A DNA stretch of 5,274 nt from Firm-04 sp003446315 (GTDB taxonomy: Bacteria > Bacillota > Clostridia > Oscillospirales > Ruminococcaceae), in NCBI GenBank assembly GCA_946530355.1, contig CAMNAB010000167.1, forward strand, positions 1-5,274. The letters are read 5' to 3'. Positions 1 to 5,274 of the stretch are shown here, piece by piece. Numbering within the stretch: the stretch's first letter is position 1; each line of letters begins with the position of its first letter. The position numbers and the translations under genes are program-made. Under the pieces are notes generated by a model. That model ran no database searches and was not told the origin of the DNA. It worked only from the letters and a program-made list of their open reading frames with translations.

Positions 1-20
1 CGAACTTTATCTACAAGCAG

Positions 21-54
21 ATGTCCCTGTGTACAGCACACAGGGACATGTTTT
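21..54 (+). terminator. Intrinsic terminator of an upstream gene outside the window
   Basis: A perfect 12-bp stem (21-32 paired with 38-49) closes a 5-base loop and is followed after one base by TTTT (51-54) and an AT-rich stretch. The other strand has no T-run past the hairpin, so it should work only for + strand transcription. It most likely ends a gene lying left of position 1, whose coding end is not visible. It also insulates the next promoter, which starts about 16 bases downstream. Confidence 0.85.
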
Positions 55-69
55 CTATATAATATCTTA

Positions 70-99
70 TTGACAGAATTCTCCTTTTTTATGTATAAT
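70..99 (+). promoter_or_regulatory. Promoter of the first AraC-family gene
   Basis: The -35 box TTGACA (70-75) and the -10 box TATAAT (94-99) are both perfect matches to the housekeeping sigma factor consensus, with an 18-base spacer. TG lies directly before the -10 box. A start of transcription near 106 would give a leader of about 32 bases. For a regulator gene this is a strong promoter, so the gene may be expressed constitutively unless a bound protein limits it. No obvious operator is seen in the spacer. Confidence 0.85.
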
Positions 100-119
100 A
101 GGATTATACAGTTTCTGCG

Positions 120-127
120 GAAAGGAG
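120..127 (+). promoter_or_regulatory. Ribosome binding site of the first AraC-family gene
   Basis: GAAAGGAG ends 10 bases before the ATG at 138. A competing ATG at 130 lies only two bases past the site, too close for efficient initiation, and it opens a frame with no domain resemblance. This supports 138 as the true start. Confidence 0.8.
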
Positions 128-137
128 TAATGTTCAC

Positions 138-917
138 ATGCATATCTATATGCTCGGGTTTCATTGGAAACATCCGGCGGATTTCAGGATTGAACGCCCG
201 AACGGCCATTTCGGCATGCAGCTCATCCTGGTACAATCCAAAGCCAGAATCCAAATGGGCGAACAGGAATTCCTTGTGGAACCAAATACCGCTTTTTTGG
301 TCCAAAGCTGCCTGCCCCATGCTCTTTTTGCCGTAGGAGAAGAATATATGGATGACTGGATCCGGTTCAGTCCGGAACAGGATGACCATGCCTTTCTCAA
401 TCAGCTTGATCTGGAATGGAATGCGCCCATTCCCCTGCCCGATGATACCGTTTCGCATCTGATCGCTGCCGGAGATGCCCTGATCCACAGTGAAATGCCG
501 CAGAAAAACCGTATGCTGCATCATATTATGATGTCTATTTTATTGTATTTGCAGGATGTTTCCTGCCCGAAGACAGAACGGAAACATAACTATTATGACA
601 GCAATCTCGAAGCCATCCGGCGCAAGATCTACGAAAATCCCGGTGAAGACTGGAGCATCCAGAAAATTGCGGAATCCCTCTGCATCTCCGTTTCGCACTT
701 TCAACGGCTCTATAAGGCGCGGTTCGGCGTTTCCTGCTCCAATGATATCTTCATGAGCCGCATGGAATATGCCAAGCAGCTTCTGCTCGAAACTGCCCTT
801 CCTGCTTCTGAGATCGCACTGAAATGCGGCTATCAGAACTATGAATACTTCTCCCGTTCCTTTTCCAAATATGCCTGCATGCCGCCTGCCCGTTATCGGC
901 ATCTGCATCAGAAATGA
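138..917 (+). CDS. AraC-family transcriptional regulator (cupin sensor plus C-terminal double HTH)
   Basis: This 259-residue protein is a cytoplasmic DNA-binding regulator. Residues about 5-80 resemble the cupin-type AraC ligand-binding domain, with the pattern HPADFRIERPNGHFG near the start, PNTAFLVQ near 50 and DDWIRF near 72-77. Residues about 155-255 are the AraC DNA-binding domain. Its first helix-turn-helix lies at about 172-196 (SIQKIAESLCISVSHFQRLY) and its second at about 222-246 (ASEIALKCGYQNYEYFSRSF). The length is normal for the family. The start at 138 is set by GAAAGGAG at 120-127; an ATG at 130 is in another frame. The gene has its own promoter and a terminator overlapping its stop codon, so it appears to be transcribed alone. 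In this family the cupin usually binds a small molecule, often a sugar, and the regulator often activates nearby transport or catabolic genes. No such gene is visible here, so the ligand and targets are unknown. Confidence 0.92.
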   Translation: MHIYMLGFHWKHPADFRIERPNGHFGMQLILVQSKARIQMGEQEFLVEPNTAFLVQSCLPHALFAVGEEYMDDWIRFSPEQDDHAFLNQLDLEWNAPIPLPDDTVSHLIAAGDALIHSEMPQKNRMLHHIMMSILLYLQDVSCPKTERKHNYYDSNLEAIRRKIYENPGEDWSIQKIAESLCISVSHFQRLYKARFGVSCSNDIFMSRMEYAKQLLLETALPASEIALKCGYQNYEYFSRSFSKYACMPPARYRHLHQK

Positions 918-934
918 TGCGGTCTGTTTGTTTT
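903..934 (+). terminator. Intrinsic terminator overlapping the stop codon of the first AraC-family gene
   Basis: The stem 903-910 pairs with 915-922. It has 8 bp, including one G-U pair, around a GAAA tetraloop (911-914). An interrupted T-rich tract follows at 923-934 (TCTGTTTGTTTT). The TGA stop codon (915-917) forms the first three bases of the 3' arm, so the hairpin lies partly inside the coding region. GAAA is a stable GNRA loop. The short stem and broken T-tract suggest moderate rather than complete termination. No other convincing terminator is seen before the next promoter. Confidence 0.6.
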
Positions 935-1164
935 CATTATGCACTATGCTGTCTTTTCAGCGATTCCTTGCTGATTTTAACTTTCTGTATGCAAATAGCA
1001 ACGCATCACACAATCCTTTCTGACACTGTGCCTAAATTCCATTATTTATGCGCGGAACCATTCTCTCTTTTCTTAAAATAACATTAAATTTTAGTGAAAT
1101 TGCAATATTTTTTCTCTTGTTTGTTGTAATTGCACAAAAACCAATCGCAAGATTCTTATAAAAA
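935..1164. other. Non-coding gap between the two AraC-family genes
   Basis: No gene can be supported here. The only open stretches are short frames without a ribosome binding site. The first part (about 935-1060) is mixed in composition and has only weak 4-bp hairpins such as 948-951 with 958-961. The heptamer at 1002-1008 could pair with the terminator arm 915-921, but the loop would be about 80 bases. From about 1060 the DNA becomes strongly AT-rich with A and T tracts, as expected for the upstream side of a regulated promoter. It carries the first two GWWATTGCA repeats, described separately. Confidence 0.6.
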
Positions 1165-1174
1165 AGATATTGCA
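1096..1174 (+). repeat. Three GWWATTGCA direct repeats, candidate operator sites
   Basis: GAAATTGCA (1096-1104), GTAATTGCA (1126-1134) and GATATTGCA (1166-1174) lie in the same orientation, with starts 30 and 40 bases apart, close to whole turns of the DNA helix. The last copy overlaps the -35 box of the second AraC-family promoter. AraC-type proteins commonly bind direct repeats near the -35 box, so autoregulation by the downstream gene product is a reasonable inference. The motif is AT-rich and short, so chance is not excluded. Confidence 0.4.
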
Positions 1175-1198
1175 TATTTTGTCAAAAAGTTGTATAAT
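1170..1198 (+). promoter_or_regulatory. Promoter of the second AraC-family gene
   Basis: A perfect -10 box TATAAT (1193-1198) is preceded at 17 bases by a poor -35 box TTGCAT (1170-1175, three of six matches). TG lies directly before the -10 box, as in the first AraC-family promoter. A good -10 with a weak -35 is typical of promoters that need an activator. Transcription would begin near 1205, giving a leader of about 50 bases. A small GC-rich hairpin (1221-1225 with 1230-1234) lies in that leader just ahead of the ribosome binding site. Confidence 0.7.
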
Positions 1199-1240
1199 GG
1201 ATTTGGGGGTATGAAATTGAGGCTGTATGCAGCCGCACAG

Positions 1241-1250
1241 AGAGGAGGTT
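1241..1250 (+). promoter_or_regulatory. Ribosome binding site of the second AraC-family gene
   Basis: AGAGGAGGTT contains a complete AGGAGG (1243-1248) seven bases before the ATG at 1256, close to the ideal anti-Shine-Dalgarno match and spacing. It fixes the start and predicts efficient translation. Confidence 0.9.
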
Positions 1251-1255
1251 AACTT

Positions 1256-2119
1256 ATGCCGCAGCATATCGCTGAGCAGATTCCCAATCCGCTGGACAGC
1301 AGAATTATGAAAACACCAAGCGCGGTGGCAAGACGCGCGTTTTTCTATCTGCAGGAATGCGGTCATCTCAAAGCCGGTACGAATCATCATACCAGCAGGC
1401 AGAATCTGCAATCATTCCTGTTCGCCGTCGTTGTGGACGGCAAGGGTACGCTGAATTATGACGGCAAATTCTATCAGGTCGATGCCGGTGATTGCTTCTT
1501 TATCGACTGCCGCGTTCAGCATGCCTATCAAAGCGATGCACAGAATCCGTGGGAGCTGCTTTGGGTACACTTCAACGGATGTACATCAGAGGAATATTAC
1601 AAGCTGTTTGCAAGTCAGCAGCAGCCTGTCATCCATCCGGTTTCCAATGTCAAGTTCATTTCCCTGATCCAGGAGATCATGCGCCTGAACACCGAAACCT
1701 ATGCCGATACCGAAGTGCTCACTTCCGGTTTGATCGTCAATCTTCTGACGATGCTTCTGACCGTCAACAGCATTTCTGAGGAAAGTGATACCGCTTTGCA
1801 GTCAAAACTCAAAACCGTTTTGGCGCATATTGATGCGAATTTCACCACCGATATCCGGCTTGATGATCTGGCTCGCCGCTTTGACATCAGCAAGTATTAC
1901 CTGACCCGCGAATTCAAACGTGCTTACGGGGAAACCATTTTCCAGCATATTATCAGCCTGCGTATCAATTACGCAAAACGCCTGCTTCGCTTCACGGACA
2001 AGTCCGTTGAGGAGATCTCGAATCTTTGCGGATTTAACGACCAGAGCTATTTCTCAAAGCAATTCAAAAAGGCTGAGAATGTAACATGTCTTGCATTCCG
2101 CCGCCGCTGGCGTGACTAA
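1256..2119 (+). CDS. AraC-family transcriptional regulator (cupin sensor plus C-terminal double HTH)
   Basis: This 287-residue protein is a cytoplasmic DNA-binding regulator with the usual AraC layout. Residues about 20-110 form a cupin-like ligand-binding domain with hallmarks of a subgroup common in gut Firmicutes: FFYLQECGHLKA (29-40), the turn GKGTLNYDGKFYQVDAGDCFF (62-82, in part) and PWELLWVHFNG (98-108). Residues about 185-285 are the DNA-binding domain. The first helix-turn-helix spans about 201-222 (RLDDLARRFDISKYYLTREF) and the second about 249-271 (KSVEEISNLCGFNDQSYFSK). The final helix ends in CLAFRRRWRD, with cysteine where many relatives have proline or serine. The start is set by a perfect AGGAGG. 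Proteins of this subgroup often control carbohydrate-use genes, but the ligand and targets cannot be read here. It differs clearly from the regulator upstream, so the two are not a recent duplication. It converges on rimI-polA and shares their terminator. Confidence 0.93.
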   Translation: MPQHIAEQIPNPLDSRIMKTPSAVARRAFFYLQECGHLKAGTNHHTSRQNLQSFLFAVVVDGKGTLNYDGKFYQVDAGDCFFIDCRVQHAYQSDAQNPWELLWVHFNGCTSEEYYKLFASQQQPVIHPVSNVKFISLIQEIMRLNTETYADTEVLTSGLIVNLLTMLLTVNSISEESDTALQSKLKTVLAHIDANFTTDIRLDDLARRFDISKYYLTREFKRAYGETIFQHIISLRINYAKRLLRFTDKSVEEISNLCGFNDQSYFSKQFKKAENVTCLAFRRRWRD

Positions 2120-2125
2120 CCCTGC

Positions 2126-2184
2126 AATAAAAAACATGATCCCGATCCGCTTTCATGCGCTTCGGGATCATGTTCTTTTTTATT
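2126..2184. terminator. Bidirectional intrinsic terminator between the second AraC gene and rimI
   Basis: A perfect 13-bp stem (2133-2145 with 2162-2174) can be extended inside by CGC (2148-2150) with GCG (2157-2159). On the + strand TTTTTTATT follows at 2176-2184. On the - strand the same TTTTTTATT is read from 2134 to 2126. It should therefore stop transcription from both sides, ending the AraC gene (stop codon at 2117-2119) and the polA-rimI unit. The rimI stop codon (2180-2182) lies within the + strand T-run, so the 3' ends are tightly packed. Confidence 0.9.
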
Positions 2185-2638
2185 CCGATTCCAGTGTACA
2201 CTGCATCAGCACGGCTGCTTCTTCCGGTTCACTGTAATAACGCGGACGATATCCGTTTTGCCTGAATCCAAGCGATTCATACAGCGTTCGTGCCGGAAGA
2301 TTGCTCTCCCGCACTTCCAGATAACAAACCGTGCAAACCCCGCGCATCAGCGCTGTGACCGCTTCCCATAAAGCGCGGGCAATCCCCTGTCGCCGGTATT
2401 CCGGTGCTACACATAATGTGTTCAGCGTCAATTCATCCAGCACATAATTGCAGTGAATAAAGCCTGCGATCCCGTTTCCGATCTTGCAGATGAACCCCAC
2501 AGACTGCGGATTCTCCAGCTCCCGCCGGTATATTTCCTCTGACCACGGCGTTGTGAAACATTGCTTCGCAAGCACCGATACAGAATGAATATTTTCCGGC
2601 GAGAATAACTCGATGCTGCGCTCAGCCCTTTGCGTCAT
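2180..2638 (-). CDS. rimI: Ribosomal protein S18 alanine N-acetyltransferase (GNAT family)
   Basis: RimI transfers acetyl from acetyl-CoA to the N-terminal alanine of ribosomal protein S18 in the cytoplasm. The 152-residue protein matches the family in length (E. coli RimI has 148). Visible RimI marks are CFTTPWS (27-33), the acetyl-CoA loop CVAPEYRRQGIARAL (76-90), LEVRESN (107-113) with Glu108 as the likely catalytic base, Tyr120 in ARTLYESLGF as the likely acid, and the RPRYYSEPEEAAVLM tail (131-145). Glu108 and Tyr120 are 12 residues apart, as are E. coli Glu103 and Tyr115. I chose the ATG at 2638 because AGGAAGGAA lies upstream of it. An in-frame ATG at 2662 would add eight residues but has no ribosome binding site. 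The start overlaps the end of polA by 17 bases, so the two are probably cotranscribed and translationally coupled. A different GNAT substrate is possible, because close paralogues look alike. Confidence 0.87.
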   Translation of the reverse strand: MTQRAERSIELFSPENIHSVSVLAKQCFTTPWSEEIYRRELENPQSVGFICKIGNGIAGFIHCNYVLDELTLNTLCVAPEYRRQGIARALWEAVTALMRGVCTVCYLEVRESNLPARTLYESLGFRQNGYRPRYYSEPEEAAVLMQCTLESE

Positions 2639-5165
2639 ACCAGCTTCTTCCTTCCTGTACATCCGCTGTCAGCGGCACGGAAAGCGAACACGCCTGCTCC
2701 ATCTCCGTGTGCAGGATCTCCGCTGCGCGTGCTGCTGCTGCATCCGGCGCTTCTACGATCAGTTCATCGTGAATCTGAAGGATCAGCTTCGCTTCCGGCA
2801 CCTCTGCCTTCAGCCGCCGATATACACGCACCATCGCCATTTTGATGATGTCCGCTGCGGTGCCCTGTACCGGTGTGTTCATTGCAATCCTCCTGCCCGC
2901 TGCCTGCACCATCTTATTCGATGCCCGTAATTCCGGCACATAGCGCTTGCGTCCGAACAAAGTCGTCACATATCCCGTTTCTTTCGCCTGTGCAACGGTA
3001 TCATTCATGAACTGCTCCACCCGCGGGAAGGAATGCAGGTAATCTTTGATATAACGATCTGCTTTTGCGACCGTTACGCCGATATCCTTTGACAGCGAAA
3101 ATGCACCGATGCCGTATAATATGCCGAAATTGACCGCCTTCGCTGCGCTGCGCATCTCCTTGGTGACCATGTCTTCCGGCATGTTGAAGACCTGCGCCGC
3201 CGTTGTACGGTGAATATCACGGTTCTCCGCAAAAGTCCGCCGCATATTGTCATCGCCGCATAAATGCGCAACCAATCGCAGTTCGATCTGGCTGTAATCG
3301 GCATCCAGCAGTTTGCTCCCTTCCGCAGATATAAAGAACTTCCGCATCTCACGCCCCAGTGCCGTCCGAACCGGTATATTCTGCAAATTCGGCTCCGTTG
3401 ACGAGATCCTTCCCGTGCGCGTTTCCGTTTGCCGGTAACAGGTGTGGATCCTGCCATCCGGTCCGATCGCTTTCAGCAAGCCTTCCACATAGGTCGAATT
3501 GAGCTTCGTAAGCTGCCGGTATTGCAATACCAGATCCACGATCGGGTGCTGCTCCCGCAAGCCTTCCAATACCTCGGCATTCGTTGACCAGCCGGTTTTC
3601 GTCTTCTTGCCCGCCGGCAGCTTTAACTCGTCAAATAAAATGCCGCCAAGCTGCTTCGGGGAGAGAATATTGAATTCCTTGCCCGCTTGCTGATAGATCC
3701 GGCTTTGCAGCGCTTCAATCTCCGTTTCAAGCTGCGAACCGAATTGCCGCACGCCTGCTTCATCGACCCGCACGCCGACATGCTCCATATCTGCAAGCAC
3801 TTCCACCAGCGGCAGCTCGATCTCTTGCAGCAACTGCTCCATCCCCTGTTCCGTCACCTGCGCCGACAAACGCTCCGAAAGCTGCGGAAGTGCTGCAATA
3901 TCTGCAAAATCACCAAGCGATTCCTGATAAGGCAGATGCTCCCCTGCACAGAGCTTCTGCACCGTGTATTCCGGTGTGGACGGGTTCAGCAAATAGGCAC
4001 AGATCGCAGTATCCGATATCAGGGCGTGCAGCGTTTTCCCCTGCTCCATACAGAAACGATATGCCGGTTTTGTATCAAAGCCGCGCTTCGGTGCGCTGCC
4101 TGTGAAAAACGCTGAAACCTGTGCAGGATCCGTGATCCGGGCTGCCTGATGTTCCCACGCAAGATATAGGATCGGTGCTTTCCAGATGAAATCTATCACC
4201 TGTGTGCCGCTGCATAATGCTGCAAATGCTGCTGCATCCGGTGTCACGATCTCCGTCGGGATCTGCGGTTCTGCCTGCGCCGGCTCCGCTGCTGCCGCTT
4301 CCGACGGGCTGACATGCAGCCGTTCCATCAGCTTGAATAGCTCCAGCTCCGTCAGCACGGCTGAAAGCGCTGCCGTATCGGTTTCCTTTTTCGCATAATC
4401 TGCCATGTGCAGCGGGATCGGTACATCCGTGACGATCGTTGCAAGCCATTTGCTCTGCTTTGCATCCGCTTCGCCCGCTTCCAGCTTCTTCTTTGCCGCC
4501 GGTTTGATATCCGCCGCTTCCGGCAATGCCGCATAAAGCGCTTCAATGCTGCCGTATGTCTGGATCAGTGCTTTTGCCGTTTTTTCACCGATGCCGGCGA
4601 CTCCTTTGATATTATCCGATGAATCGCCCATCAGCGCTTTCAGGTCGATCAAGCCTTTCGGCGGGAAACCATAATCTTCCTCGAACTTCGCTTCTGTATA
4701 CAGGATCGGTTCTTTGTTCGTTGCCAGCCGCACCGTGACATGCTCGTTGATAAGCTGCAAATTATCACGGTCACCTGTCAGCAGCACGCTCTCGTGCCCT
4801 TCTGCGGCTGCCGCTGCCGACAGCGTTCCCAGTATATCATCCGCTTCCCAGCCCGCTTTCGTCACAACGGCATATCCCATTGCTTCCAGAATCTGCTTCG
4901 TGTAAGGAAGCTGCATTGCCAGTTCTTCCGGCATTCCTTTCCGGTTTGCCTTGTAACTTGCCACTTCTTTGTGCCGAAACGTCTTCTCTTTGCGGTCAAA
5001 TGCAATGATGACATTCTCCGCTTCCGTATCGTCTATCGCTTTCAGCAATATATTGAAAAAGCCGTATACTGCATTCGTGAATATCCCTTTGTGATTCGAC
5101 AGCGGCTTTACACCGTAATATGCACGGTTCAGTATACTGTTTCCGTCAACAATCAGCAGCTTCAT
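2622..5165 (-). CDS. polA: DNA polymerase I (5' nuclease, inactive proofreading domain, family A polymerase)
   Basis: This 847-residue enzyme fills gaps and removes RNA primers during Okazaki fragment maturation and excision repair. The 5' nuclease domain (about 1-290) shows IVDGN (Asp7), AFD (Asp57), EADD (107-110), TGDRDNLQLI (130-139) and GDSSDNIKGVAGIGEKTA (180-197), with the metal-binding acids in place. An Ala/Pro/Glu-rich linker (about 286-303) leads to a 3'-5' exonuclease-like domain (about 304-440). That domain reads VIDFIW where proofreading enzymes have DxE, and lacks the YxxxD motif, so it is probably inactive, as in Bacillus. The polymerase domain (about 445-847) has TRTGRISSTEPNLQNIP (582-598), motif A DYSQIELR (Asp623, Glu628), motif B with Arg672, Lys676, Phe680 and Tyr684, and motif C QIHDE (Asp800, Glu801). 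Phe680 is the E. coli Phe762 type. The start at 5165 is set by AAAGGAAA and begins with the conserved MKLLIVDGNS. The frame is intact. Confidence 0.98.
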   Translation of the reverse strand: MKLLIVDGNSILNRAYYGVKPLSNHKGIFTNAVYGFFNILLKAIDDTEAENVIIAFDRKEKTFRHKEVASYKANRKGMPEELAMQLPYTKQILEAMGYAVVTKAGWEADDILGTLSAAAAAEGHESVLLTGDRDNLQLINEHVTVRLATNKEPILYTEAKFEEDYGFPPKGLIDLKALMGDSSDNIKGVAGIGEKTAKALIQTYGSIEALYAALPEAADIKPAAKKKLEAGEADAKQSKWLATIVTDVPIPLHMADYAKKETDTAALSAVLTELELFKLMERLHVSPSEAAAAEPAQAEPQIPTEIVTPDAAAFAALCSGTQVIDFIWKAPILYLAWEHQAARITDPAQVSAFFTGSAPKRGFDTKPAYRFCMEQGKTLHALISDTAICAYLLNPSTPEYTVQKLCAGEHLPYQESLGDFADIAALPQLSERLSAQVTEQGMEQLLQEIELPLVEVLADMEHVGVRVDEAGVRQFGSQLETEIEALQSRIYQQAGKEFNILSPKQLGGILFDELKLPAGKKTKTGWSTNAEVLEGLREQHPIVDLVLQYRQLTKLNSTYVEGLLKAIGPDGRIHTCYRQTETRTGRISSTEPNLQNIPVRTALGREMRKFFISAEGSKLLDADYSQIELRLVAHLCGDDNMRRTFAENRDIHRTTAAQVFNMPEDMVTKEMRSAAKAVNFGILYGIGAFSLSKDIGVTVAKADRYIKDYLHSFPRVEQFMNDTVAQAKETGYVTTLFGRKRYVPELRASNKMVQAAGRRIAMNTPVQGTAADIIKMAMVRVYRRLKAEVPEAKLILQIHDELIVEAPDAAAARAAEILHTEMEQACSLSVPLTADVQEGRSWYDAKG
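2648..2656 (-). promoter_or_regulatory. Ribosome binding site of rimI, inside the polA coding end
   Basis: On the - strand AGGAAGGAA lies about 9 bases before the ATG at 2638 and within the last codons of polA. No comparable site precedes the alternative ATG at 2662, so this site decides the start. Because it lies in translated polA sequence, ribosomes finishing polA would clear or feed it. Confidence 0.6.
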
Positions 5166-5173
5166 ACACTTGG

Positions 5174-5181
5174 TTTCCTTT
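5174..5181 (-). promoter_or_regulatory. Ribosome binding site of polA
   Basis: On the - strand AAAGGAAA ends 8 bases before the ATG at 5165. The frame stays open upstream to an ATG at 5237, but those extra 24 residues would lie before the conserved PolA N-terminus and have no ribosome binding site. The site therefore decides the start. Confidence 0.75.
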
Positions 5182-5194
5182 CGTTGCTCAGACT

Positions 5195-5217
5195 CCGATT
5201 CGCATGCGCAAATGCGG
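5195..5217 (-). other. Possible hairpin in the polA leader
   Basis: On the - strand CCG (5217-5215), a bulged C (5214), then ATTTGC (5213-5208) pairs with GCGAAT (5203-5198) and CGG (5197-5195) around a four-base loop. The stem is about 9 bp with one bulge and one G-U pair. It contains the palindrome CGCATGCG (5201-5208). No T-run follows, so it is not a terminator. It may be a leader RNA structure, a protein-binding palindrome or chance. I could not identify a convincing polA promoter between here and the window edge, so polA may be read from further upstream. Confidence 0.3.
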
Positions 5218-5274
5218 AAGGGCTGCAATGCCAACAACTTAAGATTCTCCGTTAATTTGTGAATTGCTGCGCAA

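Noticed and set aside
70..336. Open frame on the + strand beginning upstream of the first AraC gene
   Set aside because: It starts inside the promoter, overlaps the regulator in another frame, and its product resembles no domain.
540..944. 134-codon open frame on the - strand opposite the first AraC gene
   Set aside because: It mirrors the conserved DNA-binding domain coding strand, has no recognisable motif, and lies antisense to a clearly real gene.
1200..1250. Riboswitch or attenuator in the leader of the second AraC gene
   Set aside because: The leader is only about 50 bases and contains a single 5-bp hairpin (1221-1234) with no terminator, which is too little for a known riboswitch class.
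2639..2662. Longer RimI start at 2662
   Set aside because: No Shine-Dalgarno-like sequence precedes it, the extra eight residues are not part of the family, and the ATG at 2638 has a purine-rich site upstream.
3687..4115. 142-codon and other + strand open frames opposite polA
   Set aside because: They are antisense to a well-conserved polymerase gene, rich in Cys, Arg and His as frame shadows usually are, and have no domain signal.
5166..5237. N-terminal extension of PolA to the ATG at 5237
   Set aside because: The added 24 residues precede the conserved MKLLIVDGN start, have no family counterpart and no ribosome binding site, while the ATG at 5165 has AAAGGAAA.
1..5274. Mobile element, CRISPR array, tRNA or defence system
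   Set aside because: No transposase, recombinase, regularly spaced repeats, cloverleaf-like sequence or toxin-antitoxin-like gene pair was seen on either strand.

Overview
The window looks like ordinary chromosomal DNA from a Gram-positive bacterium of the Clostridia, perhaps an Oscillospiraceae/Ruminococcus-like gut anaerobe. This rests on strong GGAGG-type ribosome binding sites, TATAAT promoters, AT-rich gaps between moderately GC-rich genes, two AraC regulators of a type common in gut Firmicutes, and a PolA whose proofreading domain has lost its acidic residues. The family-level placement is inference. I saw no mobile element, CRISPR array, tRNA or rRNA.

Left half, + strand. A strong hairpin terminator (21-54) closes a gene lying outside the window. 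A near-consensus promoter (70-99) then drives the first AraC-family regulator (138-917). That gene ends in a GNRA-loop hairpin whose 3' arm contains the stop codon. A 338-base gap follows, AT-rich in its second half. It holds three copies of GWWATTGCA, spaced 30 and 40 bases apart, and the promoter of a second AraC-family regulator (1256-2119). The third copy overlaps the -35 box. Each regulator has its own promoter and ribosome binding site, so they look like two single-gene units. Neither has its target genes in view.

Right half, - strand. polA (DNA polymerase I, 5165 to 2622) is followed by rimI (ribosomal protein S18 alanine N-acetyltransferase, 2638 to 2180). The two overlap by 17 bases, which suggests one transcript with translational coupling. 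This housekeeping pair converges on the second AraC gene, and the two sides share one nearly symmetric bidirectional terminator (2126-2184).

I found no clear evidence of an undescribed system. The points most worth checking are the phased GWWATTGCA repeats, the stop-codon terminator of the first regulator, the polA-rimI overlap and a hairpin in the polA leader.
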